Below are positions 41,557 through 50,030 of a stretch of DNA of 64,000 bases, piece by piece (within the stretch, counting starts at the first letter, position 1; every line of letters begins with the position of its first letter). The notes beneath the pieces were generated by a model. It was not told where the DNA came from, did no database searches, and saw only the letters and a list, made by a program, of their open reading frames with translations. Both the position numbers and the translations under genes were made by a program. The DNA comes from Paracoccus sp041927875 (GTDB lineage: Bacteria; Pseudomonadota; Alphaproteobacteria; Rhodobacterales; Rhodobacteraceae): the NCBI RefSeq assembly GCF_041927875.1, contig NZ_JBHFHN010000008.1. One strand, written 5' to 3'.

Positions 41557-44500
41557 TTACCCCAGTTCCACCAGCAGATCCTTGGCGTCGATCTGCTGAC
41601 CGGCGTGAACATGGATCGCGGTCACGGTGGCCGCGCGGTCGGCATGGATGCCGGTTTCCATCTTCATCGCCTCGATGGTCAGAAGCAGATCGCCCGGCTG
41701 CACCTTCTGCCCCACGCTGACGGCCAGCGAGGCAACCGAGCCGGGCATCGGCGCGCCGACATGGCCGGGGTTGGCGCTGTCGGCCTTGGGCCGGGCGGCC
41801 GCAGCGGATTTCACCAGCCGGTTCGGCACCCGCACGGTGCGGGGCTGGCCGTTCAGTTCAAAGAACACCTTTACCTCGCCGTCGTCGGTGGTCTCACCCA
41901 CCGCTTGCAGGCGCAGTTCCAGCGTCTTGCCGGGGTCGATTTCGGCGCTGATCTCCTCGCCCGGCTCCATCCCGTAAAAGAAGTTGCGGGTCGGCAGGGC
42001 CCGCACCGGGCCATAGATCTCATGGCGGCTGGCGTAATCGGTGACGACCTTGGGATACATCAGGTAGCCGGCCAGATCCTCATCGTCGATACGGGCGGGG
42101 TCGATGCCGCTGTCGGTGGCCAGCCTGGCGCGGGCGGCGGCCAGATCGGTATCCGGCAGGCCCTCGGCGGGGCGACGGGTCAGCGGGGCCTCGCCCTTCA
42201 GCACCTTTTGCTGGATCCCCTCGGGCCAGCCGCCGGGCGGTTGGCCCAGATTGCCGCGCATCATGTCGACCACGCTGTCGGGGAAGGCGACATCGGTGGC
42301 CGGGTCTTCGACCTGTTCGCGCGACAGCCCCTGCGCCACCATCATCAGCGCCATGTCGCCCACCACCTTGGAAGACGGCGTAACCTTCACGATGTCACCG
42401 AACATCTGGTTCACCTCGGCATAGGCCGCCGCGACTTCGTGCCAGCGGTCCTCCAGCCCCAGGCTGCGGGCCTGCGCTTTCAGGTTGGTGAACTGGCCAC
42501 CAGGCATTTCATGCAGCCAGACTTCGGATGCCGGGGCCTCAAGCCCGCTTTCAAAGGCGGCATATTGATCGCGGACCTGTTCCCAATAGGCCGAGATCGC
42601 GCGGATCGCGGCGGGGTCCAGCCCGGTGTCGCGGTCGGTGTTGCGCAGCGCCTCGACAATCGAGCCAAGGCACGGCTGCGAGGTGCCGCCCGACAGCGCG
42701 TCCATCGCCGCGTCGATCGCATCGGCCCCGGCCTCGGCAGCGGCCAGCACCGTGGCGCCTGCCAGCCCCGACGTGTCATGCGTGTGGAAATGGATCGGCA
42801 GGCCGACTTCATCCTTCAGCGCGCGGATCAGGGCGCGGGCGGCGGCGGGTTTCAGCAGGCCCGCCATGTCTTTCAGGCCAAGGATATGGGCGCCCGCCGC
42901 CTCCAGCTCCTTGCCCATGGCGACGTAATAATTCAGGTCGTATTTGCTGCGGCCCGGGTCAAGGATATCGCCGGTATAGCAGATCGTGCCTTCGCAGATC
43001 TTGCCGGTCTCGATCACCGCATCCATGGCGACGCGCATGTTTTCGACCCAGTTCAGGCTGTCGAACACGCGGAAGATGTCGACCCCGGTTTCGGCTGCCT
43101 GCTTGACGAAGAACCGCACGACGTTATCGGGATAGGTGGTATAGCCCACCCCGTTCGCACCGCGCAGCAGCATCTGTGTCAGGATGTTGGGCATGGCCGC
43201 GCGCAGGTCGCGCAGGCGCTGCCAGGGGCATTCCTGCAAGAAGCGATAGGCCACGTCAAAGGTCGCCCCGCCCCAGCATTCGACGCTGAACAGCCCCGGC
43301 AACAGGCTGGCATAGGCGGGGGCGACGCGGATCATGTCGATCGACCGCATCCGTGTGGCCAGCAGCGACTGATGCCCGTCGCGCATCGTCGTGTCGGTGA
43401 TCAGCAGGCGCTGCTGGGCGGCCATCCAGTCGGCCACGCCCTTGGCTCCCCGGTCCAGCAGGATCTGCCGAGTGCCCGCGGGCGCGTCATGCGGATGGGA
43501 CGGCGGGCGCGGGGTCTTCAGCGCCTCGGCCGGGCGGGGGCGGCCCGCCGTCTCGGGGTGGCCGTTGACGGTGATGTCGGCCAGATAGGTCAGGATCTTG
43601 GTCGCCCGGTCGCGCCGCGCCTTGAAGGCGAACAGGTCCGGCGTCGTGTCGATGAACTTGGTCGTATAGGTGTCGTTCAGAAACACCGGATGTTTCAACA
43701 GGTTGATCACGAAGTCGATATTCGTGCTGACCCCGCGCACGCGGAACTCGCGCAGGGCGCGGTCCATGCGGGCGATGGCCTGGCCGGGGGTTTGCGCCCA
43801 GGCGGTGACCTTGACCAGCAGGCTGTCATAATAGCGGGTGATGACCCCGCCGGAATAGGCGGTGCCGCCATCCAGCCGGATGCCCATGCCGGTGGCCGAC
43901 CGATAGGCGGTGATGCGGCCATAATCGGGGATGAAATTGTTCTGCGGGTCTTCCGTCGTCACCCGGCATTGCAGCGCATGACCCGACAGGGCGATGTCGC
44001 CCTGTGCGGCATGGCCGGTGGCCTCGGCCAGCGTCGCGCTTTCGGCAATGCGGATCTGGCTTTGCACGATGTCGATGCCGGTCACTTCTTCGGTGACGGT
44101 ATGTTCCACCTGAACGCGCGGGTTCACCTCGATGAAATAGAACTGCTGGCTGTCCATATCCATCAGGAACTCGACGGTGCCTGCGTTCTGATAGCCCACG
44201 GCGCGGCCGATCTTCAGCGCCAGTTCGCAGACCTCGGCGCGCTGTGCCTCTGTCAGATAGGGGGCGGGCGCGCGTTCGACGACCTTCTGGTTGCGGCGCT
44301 GCACGGTGCAGTCGCGTTCAAACAGATGGTAAAGCCCGCCATGCAGGTCGCCCAAAAGCTGCACCTCGACATGGCGGGCGCGCAGGATCATCTTTTCCAG
44401 ATAGCCCTCGCCATTGCCGAATGCGGCTTCGGCCTCGCGGCGGCCCTCGCGGATCTTGGTTTCCAGTTCCTCGGGGCCGTTGATCGGGCGCATCCCGCGC

Positions 44501-45009
44501 CCGCCGCCGCCCCAACTGGCCTTCAGCATCAAGGGATAGCCGATGGCGGCGGCCTGGTCGCGGATTGCGGCCATGTCATCGCCCAGCACCTCGGTCGCGG
44601 GGATCACCGGCACCCCCGCCGCGATGGCGACCCGGCGCGCCGACGCCTTGTCGCCAAGTGCGCGCATCGTATCGGCGCGCGGGCCGATGAAGGTGATGCC
44701 CGCTGCCGCGCAGGCATCGACGAAATCGGGGTTCTCCGACAACAGCCCATAGCCCGGATGGATCGCATCGGCGCCCGATTCCTGCGCCACCCGGATGATC
44801 TCGGGGATCGAAAGATAGGCGCCGACCGGGCTTAGCCCCTCGCCGATGCGATAGGCCTCATCGGCCTTGAAGCGGTGCAGGCCCAGCTTGTCTTCCTCGG
44901 CATAGACGGCGACCGTCTTTTTGCCCAGCTCGTTGGCGGCGCGCATGACGCGGATGGCGATCTCGCCGCGGTTTGCGATCAGGATCTTGGCAAAGGGGGT
45001 GGTGGTCAT
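41557..45009 (-). CDS. pyc: Pyruvate carboxylase
   Basis: Biotin- and ATP-dependent carboxylation of pyruvate to oxaloacetate, the main anaplerotic step on C3 substrates. The 1150 residues hold the biotin carboxylase domain (KILIANRGEIAIRVMRA; the GGGGRGM nucleotide loop is in KASWGGGGRGMRP), the carboxyltransferase barrel (ITDTTMRDGHQSLLATRMR; FDVAYRFL) with allosteric linker, and the C-terminal biotinyl domain (EAMKMETG). ATG 45009 is the family start; the frame stays open for another kilobase as shadow sequence. Its combination with a PPDK-like gene in the window is notable for the PEP-pyruvate-oxaloacetate node. Confidence 0.97.
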   Translation of the reverse strand: MTTTPFAKILIANRGEIAIRVMRAANELGKKTVAVYAEEDKLGLHRFKADEAYRIGEGLSPVGAYLSIPEIIRVAQESGADAIHPGYGLLSENPDFVDACAAAGITFIGPRADTMRALGDKASARRVAIAAGVPVIPATEVLGDDMAAIRDQAAAIGYPLMLKASWGGGGRGMRPINGPEELETKIREGRREAEAAFGNGEGYLEKMILRARHVEVQLLGDLHGGLYHLFERDCTVQRRNQKVVERAPAPYLTEAQRAEVCELALKIGRAVGYQNAGTVEFLMDMDSQQFYFIEVNPRVQVEHTVTEEVTGIDIVQSQIRIAESATLAEATGHAAQGDIALSGHALQCRVTTEDPQNNFIPDYGRITAYRSATGMGIRLDGGTAYSGGVITRYYDSLLVKVTAWAQTPGQAIARMDRALREFRVRGVSTNIDFVINLLKHPVFLNDTYTTKFIDTTPDLFAFKARRDRATKILTYLADITVNGHPETAGRPRPAEALKTPRPPSHPHDAPAGTRQILLDRGAKGVADWMAAQQRLLITDTTMRDGHQSLLATRMRSIDMIRVAPAYASLLPGLFSVECWGGATFDVAYRFLQECPWQRLRDLRAAMPNILTQMLLRGANGVGYTTYPDNVVRFFVKQAAETGVDIFRVFDSLNWVENMRVAMDAVIETGKICEGTICYTGDILDPGRSKYDLNYYVAMGKELEAAGAHILGLKDMAGLLKPAAARALIRALKDEVGLPIHFHTHDTSGLAGATVLAAAEAGADAIDAAMDALSGGTSQPCLGSIVEALRNTDRDTGLDPAAIRAISAYWEQVRDQYAAFESGLEAPASEVWLHEMPGGQFTNLKAQARSLGLEDRWHEVAAAYAEVNQMFGDIVKVTPSSKVVGDMALMMVAQGLSREQVEDPATDVAFPDSVVDMMRGNLGQPPGGWPEGIQQKVLKGEAPLTRRPAEGLPDTDLAAARARLATDSGIDPARIDDEDLAGYLMYPKVVTDYASRHEIYGPVRALPTRNFFYGMEPGEEISAEIDPGKTLELRLQAVGETTDDGEVKVFFELNGQPRTVRVPNRLVKSAAAARPKADSANPGHVGAPMPGSVASLAVSVGQKVQPGDLLLTIEAMKMETGIHADRAATVTAIHVHAGQQIDAKDLLVELG

Positions 45010-45138
45010 CGGGGGCCTCCTGCGTTGGCGCGAACCGGGCGGCGGCAGCTTAACGATGCCGCGCTGCGGCGCAAGGGGCCGGGCCGCAAGACGCGACCAA
45101 AGGCCGGGGCCGCTTGACAGGATCGGGGCGCGCGGCCC

Positions 45139-46593
45139 ATGCCTGTCGCCATGGACCTGCGCCCTGTCGCCAATGTGATCGGAAAACTTGTGGCCGCGAT
45201 GGGGTTGGCCATGCTGGCGCCGCTGATCGTCGACGCGGCGCGCGGCGATCCGCATTGGCAGGCGTTTCTGGGCGCGATGGTGGTGACGGTGCTGGCCGGA
45301 GTGCTGCTGACGGTGGCCACGCAAGGCGGGGAAAAGTCGCTGAATCTGCGGCAGAGTTTCGTGCTGACCACGGGCGTCTGGCTGGTGCTGCCAGCGGTGG
45401 GCGCGCTGCCCTTCGTGCTGGGCGCGCCCTATGTCAGCCCGACCGACGCCTATTTCGAGGCGATGTCGGGCCTGACCACCACCGGTGCCACTGCCTTCCC
45501 GGCGCTGGACGTGCTGCCCTGGGGCACGAATCTGTGGCGCGCGATCCTGCAATGGCTGGGTGGCCTGGGGATTCTGGTCGTCGCGCTGATCTTTCTGCCG
45601 GTGATGCGGGTCGGCGGGATGCAGTTCTTCAAATCCGAGGGCTTCGACACCCTGGGCAAGATCCTGCCCCGCGCCATGGACATCAGTTCCGAGATGACGC
45701 GCATCTATGTGGTGCTGACGGTGGCCTGCGGCTTCACCTATCTGGCGCTGGGGATGACGCCCTTTGACGCGCTGATCCATGCGCTGACAACCATGTCGAC
45801 GGGCGGTTTTTCCAATCATGACGCCAGTTTCGCGGGCTTCATCGGGCCGAACGAATATGCGGCGGCGCTGTTCATGGTGCTGGCCTCCGCGCCCTTCATC
45901 CGCTTTGTGCAGGTGCTGAAGGGCGACCCGCTGCCCTTGTGGCGCGACGTGCAGCTGCGGGCCTATCTGCGCTGGATCGGATATGCGGTGGCGATCATCA
46001 CCGCCTACCGCCTGATCCGGCATGAGGACGCCTTTTGGCCCACCCTGCGCGAGGCGGTGTTCAACGTCACCTCATCCTTTTCCGGCACGGGTTTTGTGTC
46101 GGCGGATGTGCTGGCCTGGGGGCAGCTGTCCTTTGTGGTGATGATCGTTGTCGGATTGATCGGCGGCTGCACGAACTCGACCGGCTGTTCGGTCAAGGTG
46201 TTTCGGTATCAGATCCTGTTTCAGGCGGTGCGCAGCCAGATCGGGCGGATGCACAGCCCGCATCGCATCCTTCCGGTGCGCTATGACGGGCAGGTGGTTC
46301 AGGCCTCGGTCATCGATTCGGTGATGGCCTTCGTGTCGATCTTTTTCCTGACCTTCGGTCTGCTGATCGTGGCGCTGTCGCTGGTCGGGCTTGACCCGTT
46401 CACCGCCTTCGTCGCGGCCTGGACGTCGATCGCCAATGTCGGGCTGATCTGGGGGCCTGGGCTGACGGCGAACGGATCGGTGGCCGATTTCCCGGTGGCG
46501 GCGAAATGGCTGATGATCCTGGGCATGTTCCTGGGCCGGCTGGAACTGCTGTCGGTGCTGGTCCTGCTGCTGCCGCGTTTCTGGCGCGACTAG
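45139..46593 (+). CDS. trkH: TrkH family potassium uptake protein
   Basis: A 484-residue K+ channel-like subunit with four pseudo-repeated M1-P-M2 units. The pore loops are visible as SGLTTTGATAFPAL, TTMSTGGFSNHDAS, TSSFSGTGFVSAD and TSIANVGLIWGPGLT, each with the selectivity glycine. It requires a TrkA-type cytoplasmic partner, which is not in the window. An alternative ATG at 45151 (MDLRPVANVIG) is possible. The stop overlaps the convergent neighbour by 4 bp. Confidence 0.94.
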   Translation: MPVAMDLRPVANVIGKLVAAMGLAMLAPLIVDAARGDPHWQAFLGAMVVTVLAGVLLTVATQGGEKSLNLRQSFVLTTGVWLVLPAVGALPFVLGAPYVSPTDAYFEAMSGLTTTGATAFPALDVLPWGTNLWRAILQWLGGLGILVVALIFLPVMRVGGMQFFKSEGFDTLGKILPRAMDISSEMTRIYVVLTVACGFTYLALGMTPFDALIHALTTMSTGGFSNHDASFAGFIGPNEYAAALFMVLASAPFIRFVQVLKGDPLPLWRDVQLRAYLRWIGYAVAIITAYRLIRHEDAFWPTLREAVFNVTSSFSGTGFVSADVLAWGQLSFVVMIVVGLIGGCTNSTGCSVKVFRYQILFQAVRSQIGRMHSPHRILPVRYDGQVVQASVIDSVMAFVSIFFLTFGLLIVALSLVGLDPFTAFVAAWTSIANVGLIWGPGLTANGSVADFPVAAKWLMILGMFLGRLELLSVLVLLLPRFWRD

Positions 46594-48488
46594 TAGCAGG
46601 CGATTTCCACCGTCAGATCGCGCCCGCGTGCGGCCAGATCGGCGGCCTCCAGCGGGTCGCCCGGGGCCGCGACCACGGGCTGCACGCCCGCGCCTTGCAG
46701 GAAATCGCGCAGCGCGGGGGCCAGCCGATACGGGGCGAAATCCGGCGGGAACAGATGCGCACCGTCCTGCGGCACGGGCATCAGCATACCGGCCACCGTG
46801 CCTTGGGCATCCAGCACCGGGCCGCCGACATCGCCGGGGCGGATGGCGGCGGTGGCGCTGCCAAGGCTCGGCTCGCCCGCGGCATCTTCGGGGGCGGTGA
46901 CGCGGCCTTGGGTCAGGATCGCACCGGGCAGGGTGCCGGGCCAGCTATAGCCCGCGACCGCGATGGCCGCGCCCGCGCCAGGCCGGGCCTCGGGTGCTGT
47001 CAGTTCGGCCACGGCGCGCGGGGCGATCACCCGTTCGGGGCGCAGGAAGGCCAGGTTCAGCCCCGGATCGGCCGCCAACTGCCGCGCCGGAATGCCGTCG
47101 ATGGTCAGGCGGCGGCAGGATCGGGTCAGCGTCTCGGCGGTCAGCACCGCGCCATCGCGGCCGACGAAAAACCCCGAACCGGCGGCCTTGGGGGCGGCGC
47201 CGATCAGGCTGTCGGCCAGATCGGCGGGGGCCTCGGCCAGGCTGGCCTGCGCGCCGGGGTCAAGGGTCAGGGTGCCAAGCGGCCGGAAGCTGTCAGCCAT
47301 CAGCCCCAGAACCCGATCGCGGCGGGCCTGATCGGCGGCGGGCCAGACCAGCACGAAGCCCCGCAGGATGCCGCCCTCCAGCCGTCCGGTCGCATGGGTC
47401 AGCACCGATCCGGTCTGACCGTCGATGGTAAAGCTGTCGCGCGTGGCCTTGCGCGTGGCGCCCTCGGGCAGCACGTCCAGGCTGGCGATCAGGTCGCCCA
47501 TGGCCGCCAGCCCGCGCGCATCGCTGGGGCGTGAGAACAGGTAGAGTTCGACCCCCGACGCATCCTTGCTGCGAAAGATCGCAAACGGCGGAACAACCCT
47601 GTCGAACCGCACAAGACCGGTGGGGATCAGCATCTCGATCCCCGGCGTCGGGTCGGTCAGCGGCTCAAGCCCAAGCGCGGCAAGCCCGGCGCGCCAGTCG
47701 GCGATCAGGCGGTCGTGGTCGGCGCGCGACAGCACCCCCGTCGCCTCATGTCCGGCGCCGGATTGCCAGGCGGCGATCGCCTTGCGCGTGCCCGCCCCAA
47801 AGGCGCCATCGACGCCGCCCGGATCATGGCCCAGCCAGGCAAGGGCGCGCTGCACATCCTCACGCGCGGGGCGGTCCAGCGCGGCCTCATCGGCGCGGGC
47901 GGCGGCAAGGCGTTCGGCGGCAGTCTGCGGGGGCGGGGCTTGCGGGGCAGGGGCGTCGGCGGACACGGCGGCAGGGGCGTCCGCCGCTGCGCCCGACCCA
48001 CCCCCGACATCCGCCCCCTGCGCCGGGTCAGCCCCCGAGGCATCGCCTGCGGACCCCTGTGCCGGCTCAGCCCCCGAAACACCGCCTGCGGCCCCCTGCG
48101 CCGGGTCAGCCCCCGAAACACCGCCTGCGGCCCCCTGCGCGCCCCCCTCCAGTGGCCAGAACGGCGCGGCATAATCGCGGCCCGTCGCCAGATAGCTGTC
48201 GGCGGGCACCGCGCCCGCGGCCTTCAGCGCGGCCAGACGGGCTTCGGCCTCGGCGCGATCCAGGGGGCCGATCGCCATCGCATACCAGCCGCTGTCCAGC
48301 CGGAAACCGACAAGCCCCGGTAGCCGCGCCGCCCAGTCGGCAGCCCGCGCCTCGGCCTCGGCGGCGCTGCGCTTGGCCTCGATCTGGATATAGACCTGAT
48401 CGGCCCAGGCCGCGCTGCCCATCAGCATGGCCATCCCGATCCCGCCCAGGATGCCCCTGATCCCGCCGCCTGCCTGCCTGCTCTGCAT
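46590..48488 (-). CDS. Secreted SPOR/peptidoglycan-binding protein with inactive trypsin-like domain
   Basis: A 632-residue exported protein. The order is signal peptide (cleavage after AAWA, residue 29), SPOR-like domain (about 30-105), low-complexity 13-residue repeats of the form GAAGGVSGADPAQ (about 117-165), a PG_binding_1 domain (AREDVQRALAWLGHDPGGVDGAFG), a middle domain, and a trypsin-like domain (about 440-632). In the last, the usual TAAHC-type histidine is replaced (VLTAETLTRSC) and GDSGGPV is GDVGGPV. Both His and Ser of the triad are missing, so it should bind rather than cleave. It has a clear GGAG ribosome site. Confidence 0.85.
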   Translation of the reverse strand: MQSRQAGGGIRGILGGIGMAMLMGSAAWADQVYIQIEAKRSAAEAEARAADWAARLPGLVGFRLDSGWYAMAIGPLDRAEAEARLAALKAAGAVPADSYLATGRDYAAPFWPLEGGAQGAAGGVSGADPAQGAAGGVSGAEPAQGSAGDASGADPAQGADVGGGSGAAADAPAAVSADAPAPQAPPPQTAAERLAAARADEAALDRPAREDVQRALAWLGHDPGGVDGAFGAGTRKAIAAWQSGAGHEATGVLSRADHDRLIADWRAGLAALGLEPLTDPTPGIEMLIPTGLVRFDRVVPPFAIFRSKDASGVELYLFSRPSDARGLAAMGDLIASLDVLPEGATRKATRDSFTIDGQTGSVLTHATGRLEGGILRGFVLVWPAADQARRDRVLGLMADSFRPLGTLTLDPGAQASLAEAPADLADSLIGAAPKAAGSGFFVGRDGAVLTAETLTRSCRRLTIDGIPARQLAADPGLNLAFLRPERVIAPRAVAELTAPEARPGAGAAIAVAGYSWPGTLPGAILTQGRVTAPEDAAGEPSLGSATAAIRPGDVGGPVLDAQGTVAGMLMPVPQDGAHLFPPDFAPYRLAPALRDFLQGAGVQPVVAAPGDPLEAADLAARGRDLTVEIACY

Positions 48489-48630
48489 CCTGATCTCCTT
48501 CGTTGCGCCGCCACGTTAGCCGGGCCGCCCCGGCGCGGCAACCGCCCCGCCCTTGCAGCGCCCCACGTTGACCGCGCCCCCGCCTGCGCCTATGGGTAAC
48601 CCGCCCGTCTGACCGCCAAGGATCCCCGCC

Positions 48631-49554
48631 ATGACCCACAGCCCCACCCAACCCCGGTCCTTCCAGGAGGTGATCCTGCGCCTTCAGACCTATTGGGCGT
48701 CCAAGGGCTGCGCCATCCTGCAACCCTATGACATGGAGGTGGGCGCGGGCACCTTTCACCCCGCCACCACGCTGCGCGCGCTTGGCACGCGCCCCTGGGC
48801 TGCGGCCTATGTCCAGCCCTCGCGCCGGCCAACCGACGGGCGCTATGGCGAAAATCCGAACCGGCTTCAGCACTATTACCAATACCAGGTGCTGATCAAA
48901 CCCAGCCCGCCCGATCTGCAAGACCTGTATCTGGGCAGCCTGCGCGCCATCGGCATCGACACTGACCTGCACGACATCCGCTTTGTCGAGGACGACTGGG
49001 AAAGCCCCACCCTCGGCGCCTGGGGCCTGGGGTGGGAGGTCTGGTGCGACGGCATGGAAGTGTCGCAATTCACCTATTTCCAGCAGGTCGGCGGCCATGA
49101 CTGCCGCCCGGTCGCGGGCGAGTTGACCTATGGCCTTGAACGGCTGGCCATGTATGTGCTGGGCATTGATCACGTCATGGACATGCCGTTCAACGATCCC
49201 GGCAGCCCCATCCCGCTGACCTATGGCGACATCTTCCGCCAGACCGAACAGGAATATTCGCGCTGGAACTTTGACCAGGCCGATACCGACATGCTGTTTC
49301 AGCATTTCAAGGATGCCGAGGCCGAATGTCACCGCATCCTGGCCGCCCCCGCGACCGATGCGGCCGGCCGCACCATCGTCATGGCCCATCCGGCCTATGA
49401 CCAGACGATCAAGGCCAGCCATATCTTCAACCTGCTGGACGCGCGCGGCGTCATCAGCGTGACCGAACGCCAGGCCTATATCGGCCGCGTCCGCGCCCTG
49501 GCGAAAGCCTGCGCCGATGCCTTTGTCACCACCCCCGCCGGGGGCGCGGCATGA
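48631..49554 (+). CDS. glyQ: Glycine--tRNA ligase alpha subunit
   Basis: Catalytic alpha chain of the alpha2-beta2 bacterial GlyRS. The 307 residues show the class II core: RSFQEVILRLQTYWASKGCA, QPYDMEVGAGTFHPATTLRA, QPSRRPTDGRYGENPNRLQH and GGHDCRPVAGELTYGLERLA. The gene is upstream of glyS, separated only by the DUF6446 gene, with which it overlaps by 4 bp (ATGA). Confidence 0.98.
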   Translation: MTHSPTQPRSFQEVILRLQTYWASKGCAILQPYDMEVGAGTFHPATTLRALGTRPWAAAYVQPSRRPTDGRYGENPNRLQHYYQYQVLIKPSPPDLQDLYLGSLRAIGIDTDLHDIRFVEDDWESPTLGAWGLGWEVWCDGMEVSQFTYFQQVGGHDCRPVAGELTYGLERLAMYVLGIDHVMDMPFNDPGSPIPLTYGDIFRQTEQEYSRWNFDQADTDMLFQHFKDAEAECHRILAAPATDAAGRTIVMAHPAYDQTIKASHIFNLLDARGVISVTERQAYIGRVRALAKACADAFVTTPAGGAA

Positions 49555-50030
49555 ACGGGCGCATCGTTGGCGCGGGCCTGATCCTGGTGGCCGCCCTGTC
49601 GGGGCTGGTGATGTATTACCTTCAGGTCTACGGCTTTTATGAGCCCGTGGACCAGGTGACAGGTGTGCAGGAACTGGCCTTCACCGATGCCAATGGCGCG
49701 CCGCATCCGCTGCCGGTCGCGGGCTTCGCCGGTATCGACGCCGCCAGCAGCCCGCTGCGCTATCGCGCCTGTTTCACGCTGACGCCCTCGGCCCTGACCG
49801 AAGGCGCGGGTTACGATGCGCCGACGCCGCTGAACGGGCCGAAATGGTTCCAGTGCTACAATGCCCGCGCCCTGACCGAGGATCTCGCCTCGGGTGCGGC
49901 CCGCGCCTATCTGGGCACCCGCAACATCCACCCCGGCATCGACCGGGTGATTGCCGTCTATCCCGATGGCCGGGCCTTTGCCTGGCATCAGTTGAACGAA
50001 TCCGCCGAGGAAAAGAAGGTTATCGAATAA
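49551..50030 (+). CDS. DUF6446 family membrane-anchored protein
   Basis: A 159-residue protein with an N-terminal span (IVGAGLILVAALSGLVMYYL) and a periplasmic domain containing FYEPV, LRYRACFTL and KWFQCYNARALTEDL. There are two conserved cysteines in CFTL and FQCYN. It is wedged between glyQ and glyS, overlapping both (ATGA, then TAATG). I recall the family at this place in other Rhodobacteraceae. Its role is unknown. The coupling implies it is made in step with GlyRS. Confidence 0.85.
   Translation: MNGRIVGAGLILVAALSGLVMYYLQVYGFYEPVDQVTGVQELAFTDANGAPHPLPVAGFAGIDAASSPLRYRACFTLTPSALTEGAGYDAPTPLNGPKWFQCYNARALTEDLASGAARAYLGTRNIHPGIDRVIAVYPDGRAFAWHQLNESAEEKKVIE

Noticed and set aside
45010..46023. 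Long upstream extension of pyc
   Set aside because: It is antisense to trkH and reads His/Arg/Gln-rich, typical of a shadow frame in GC-rich DNA.
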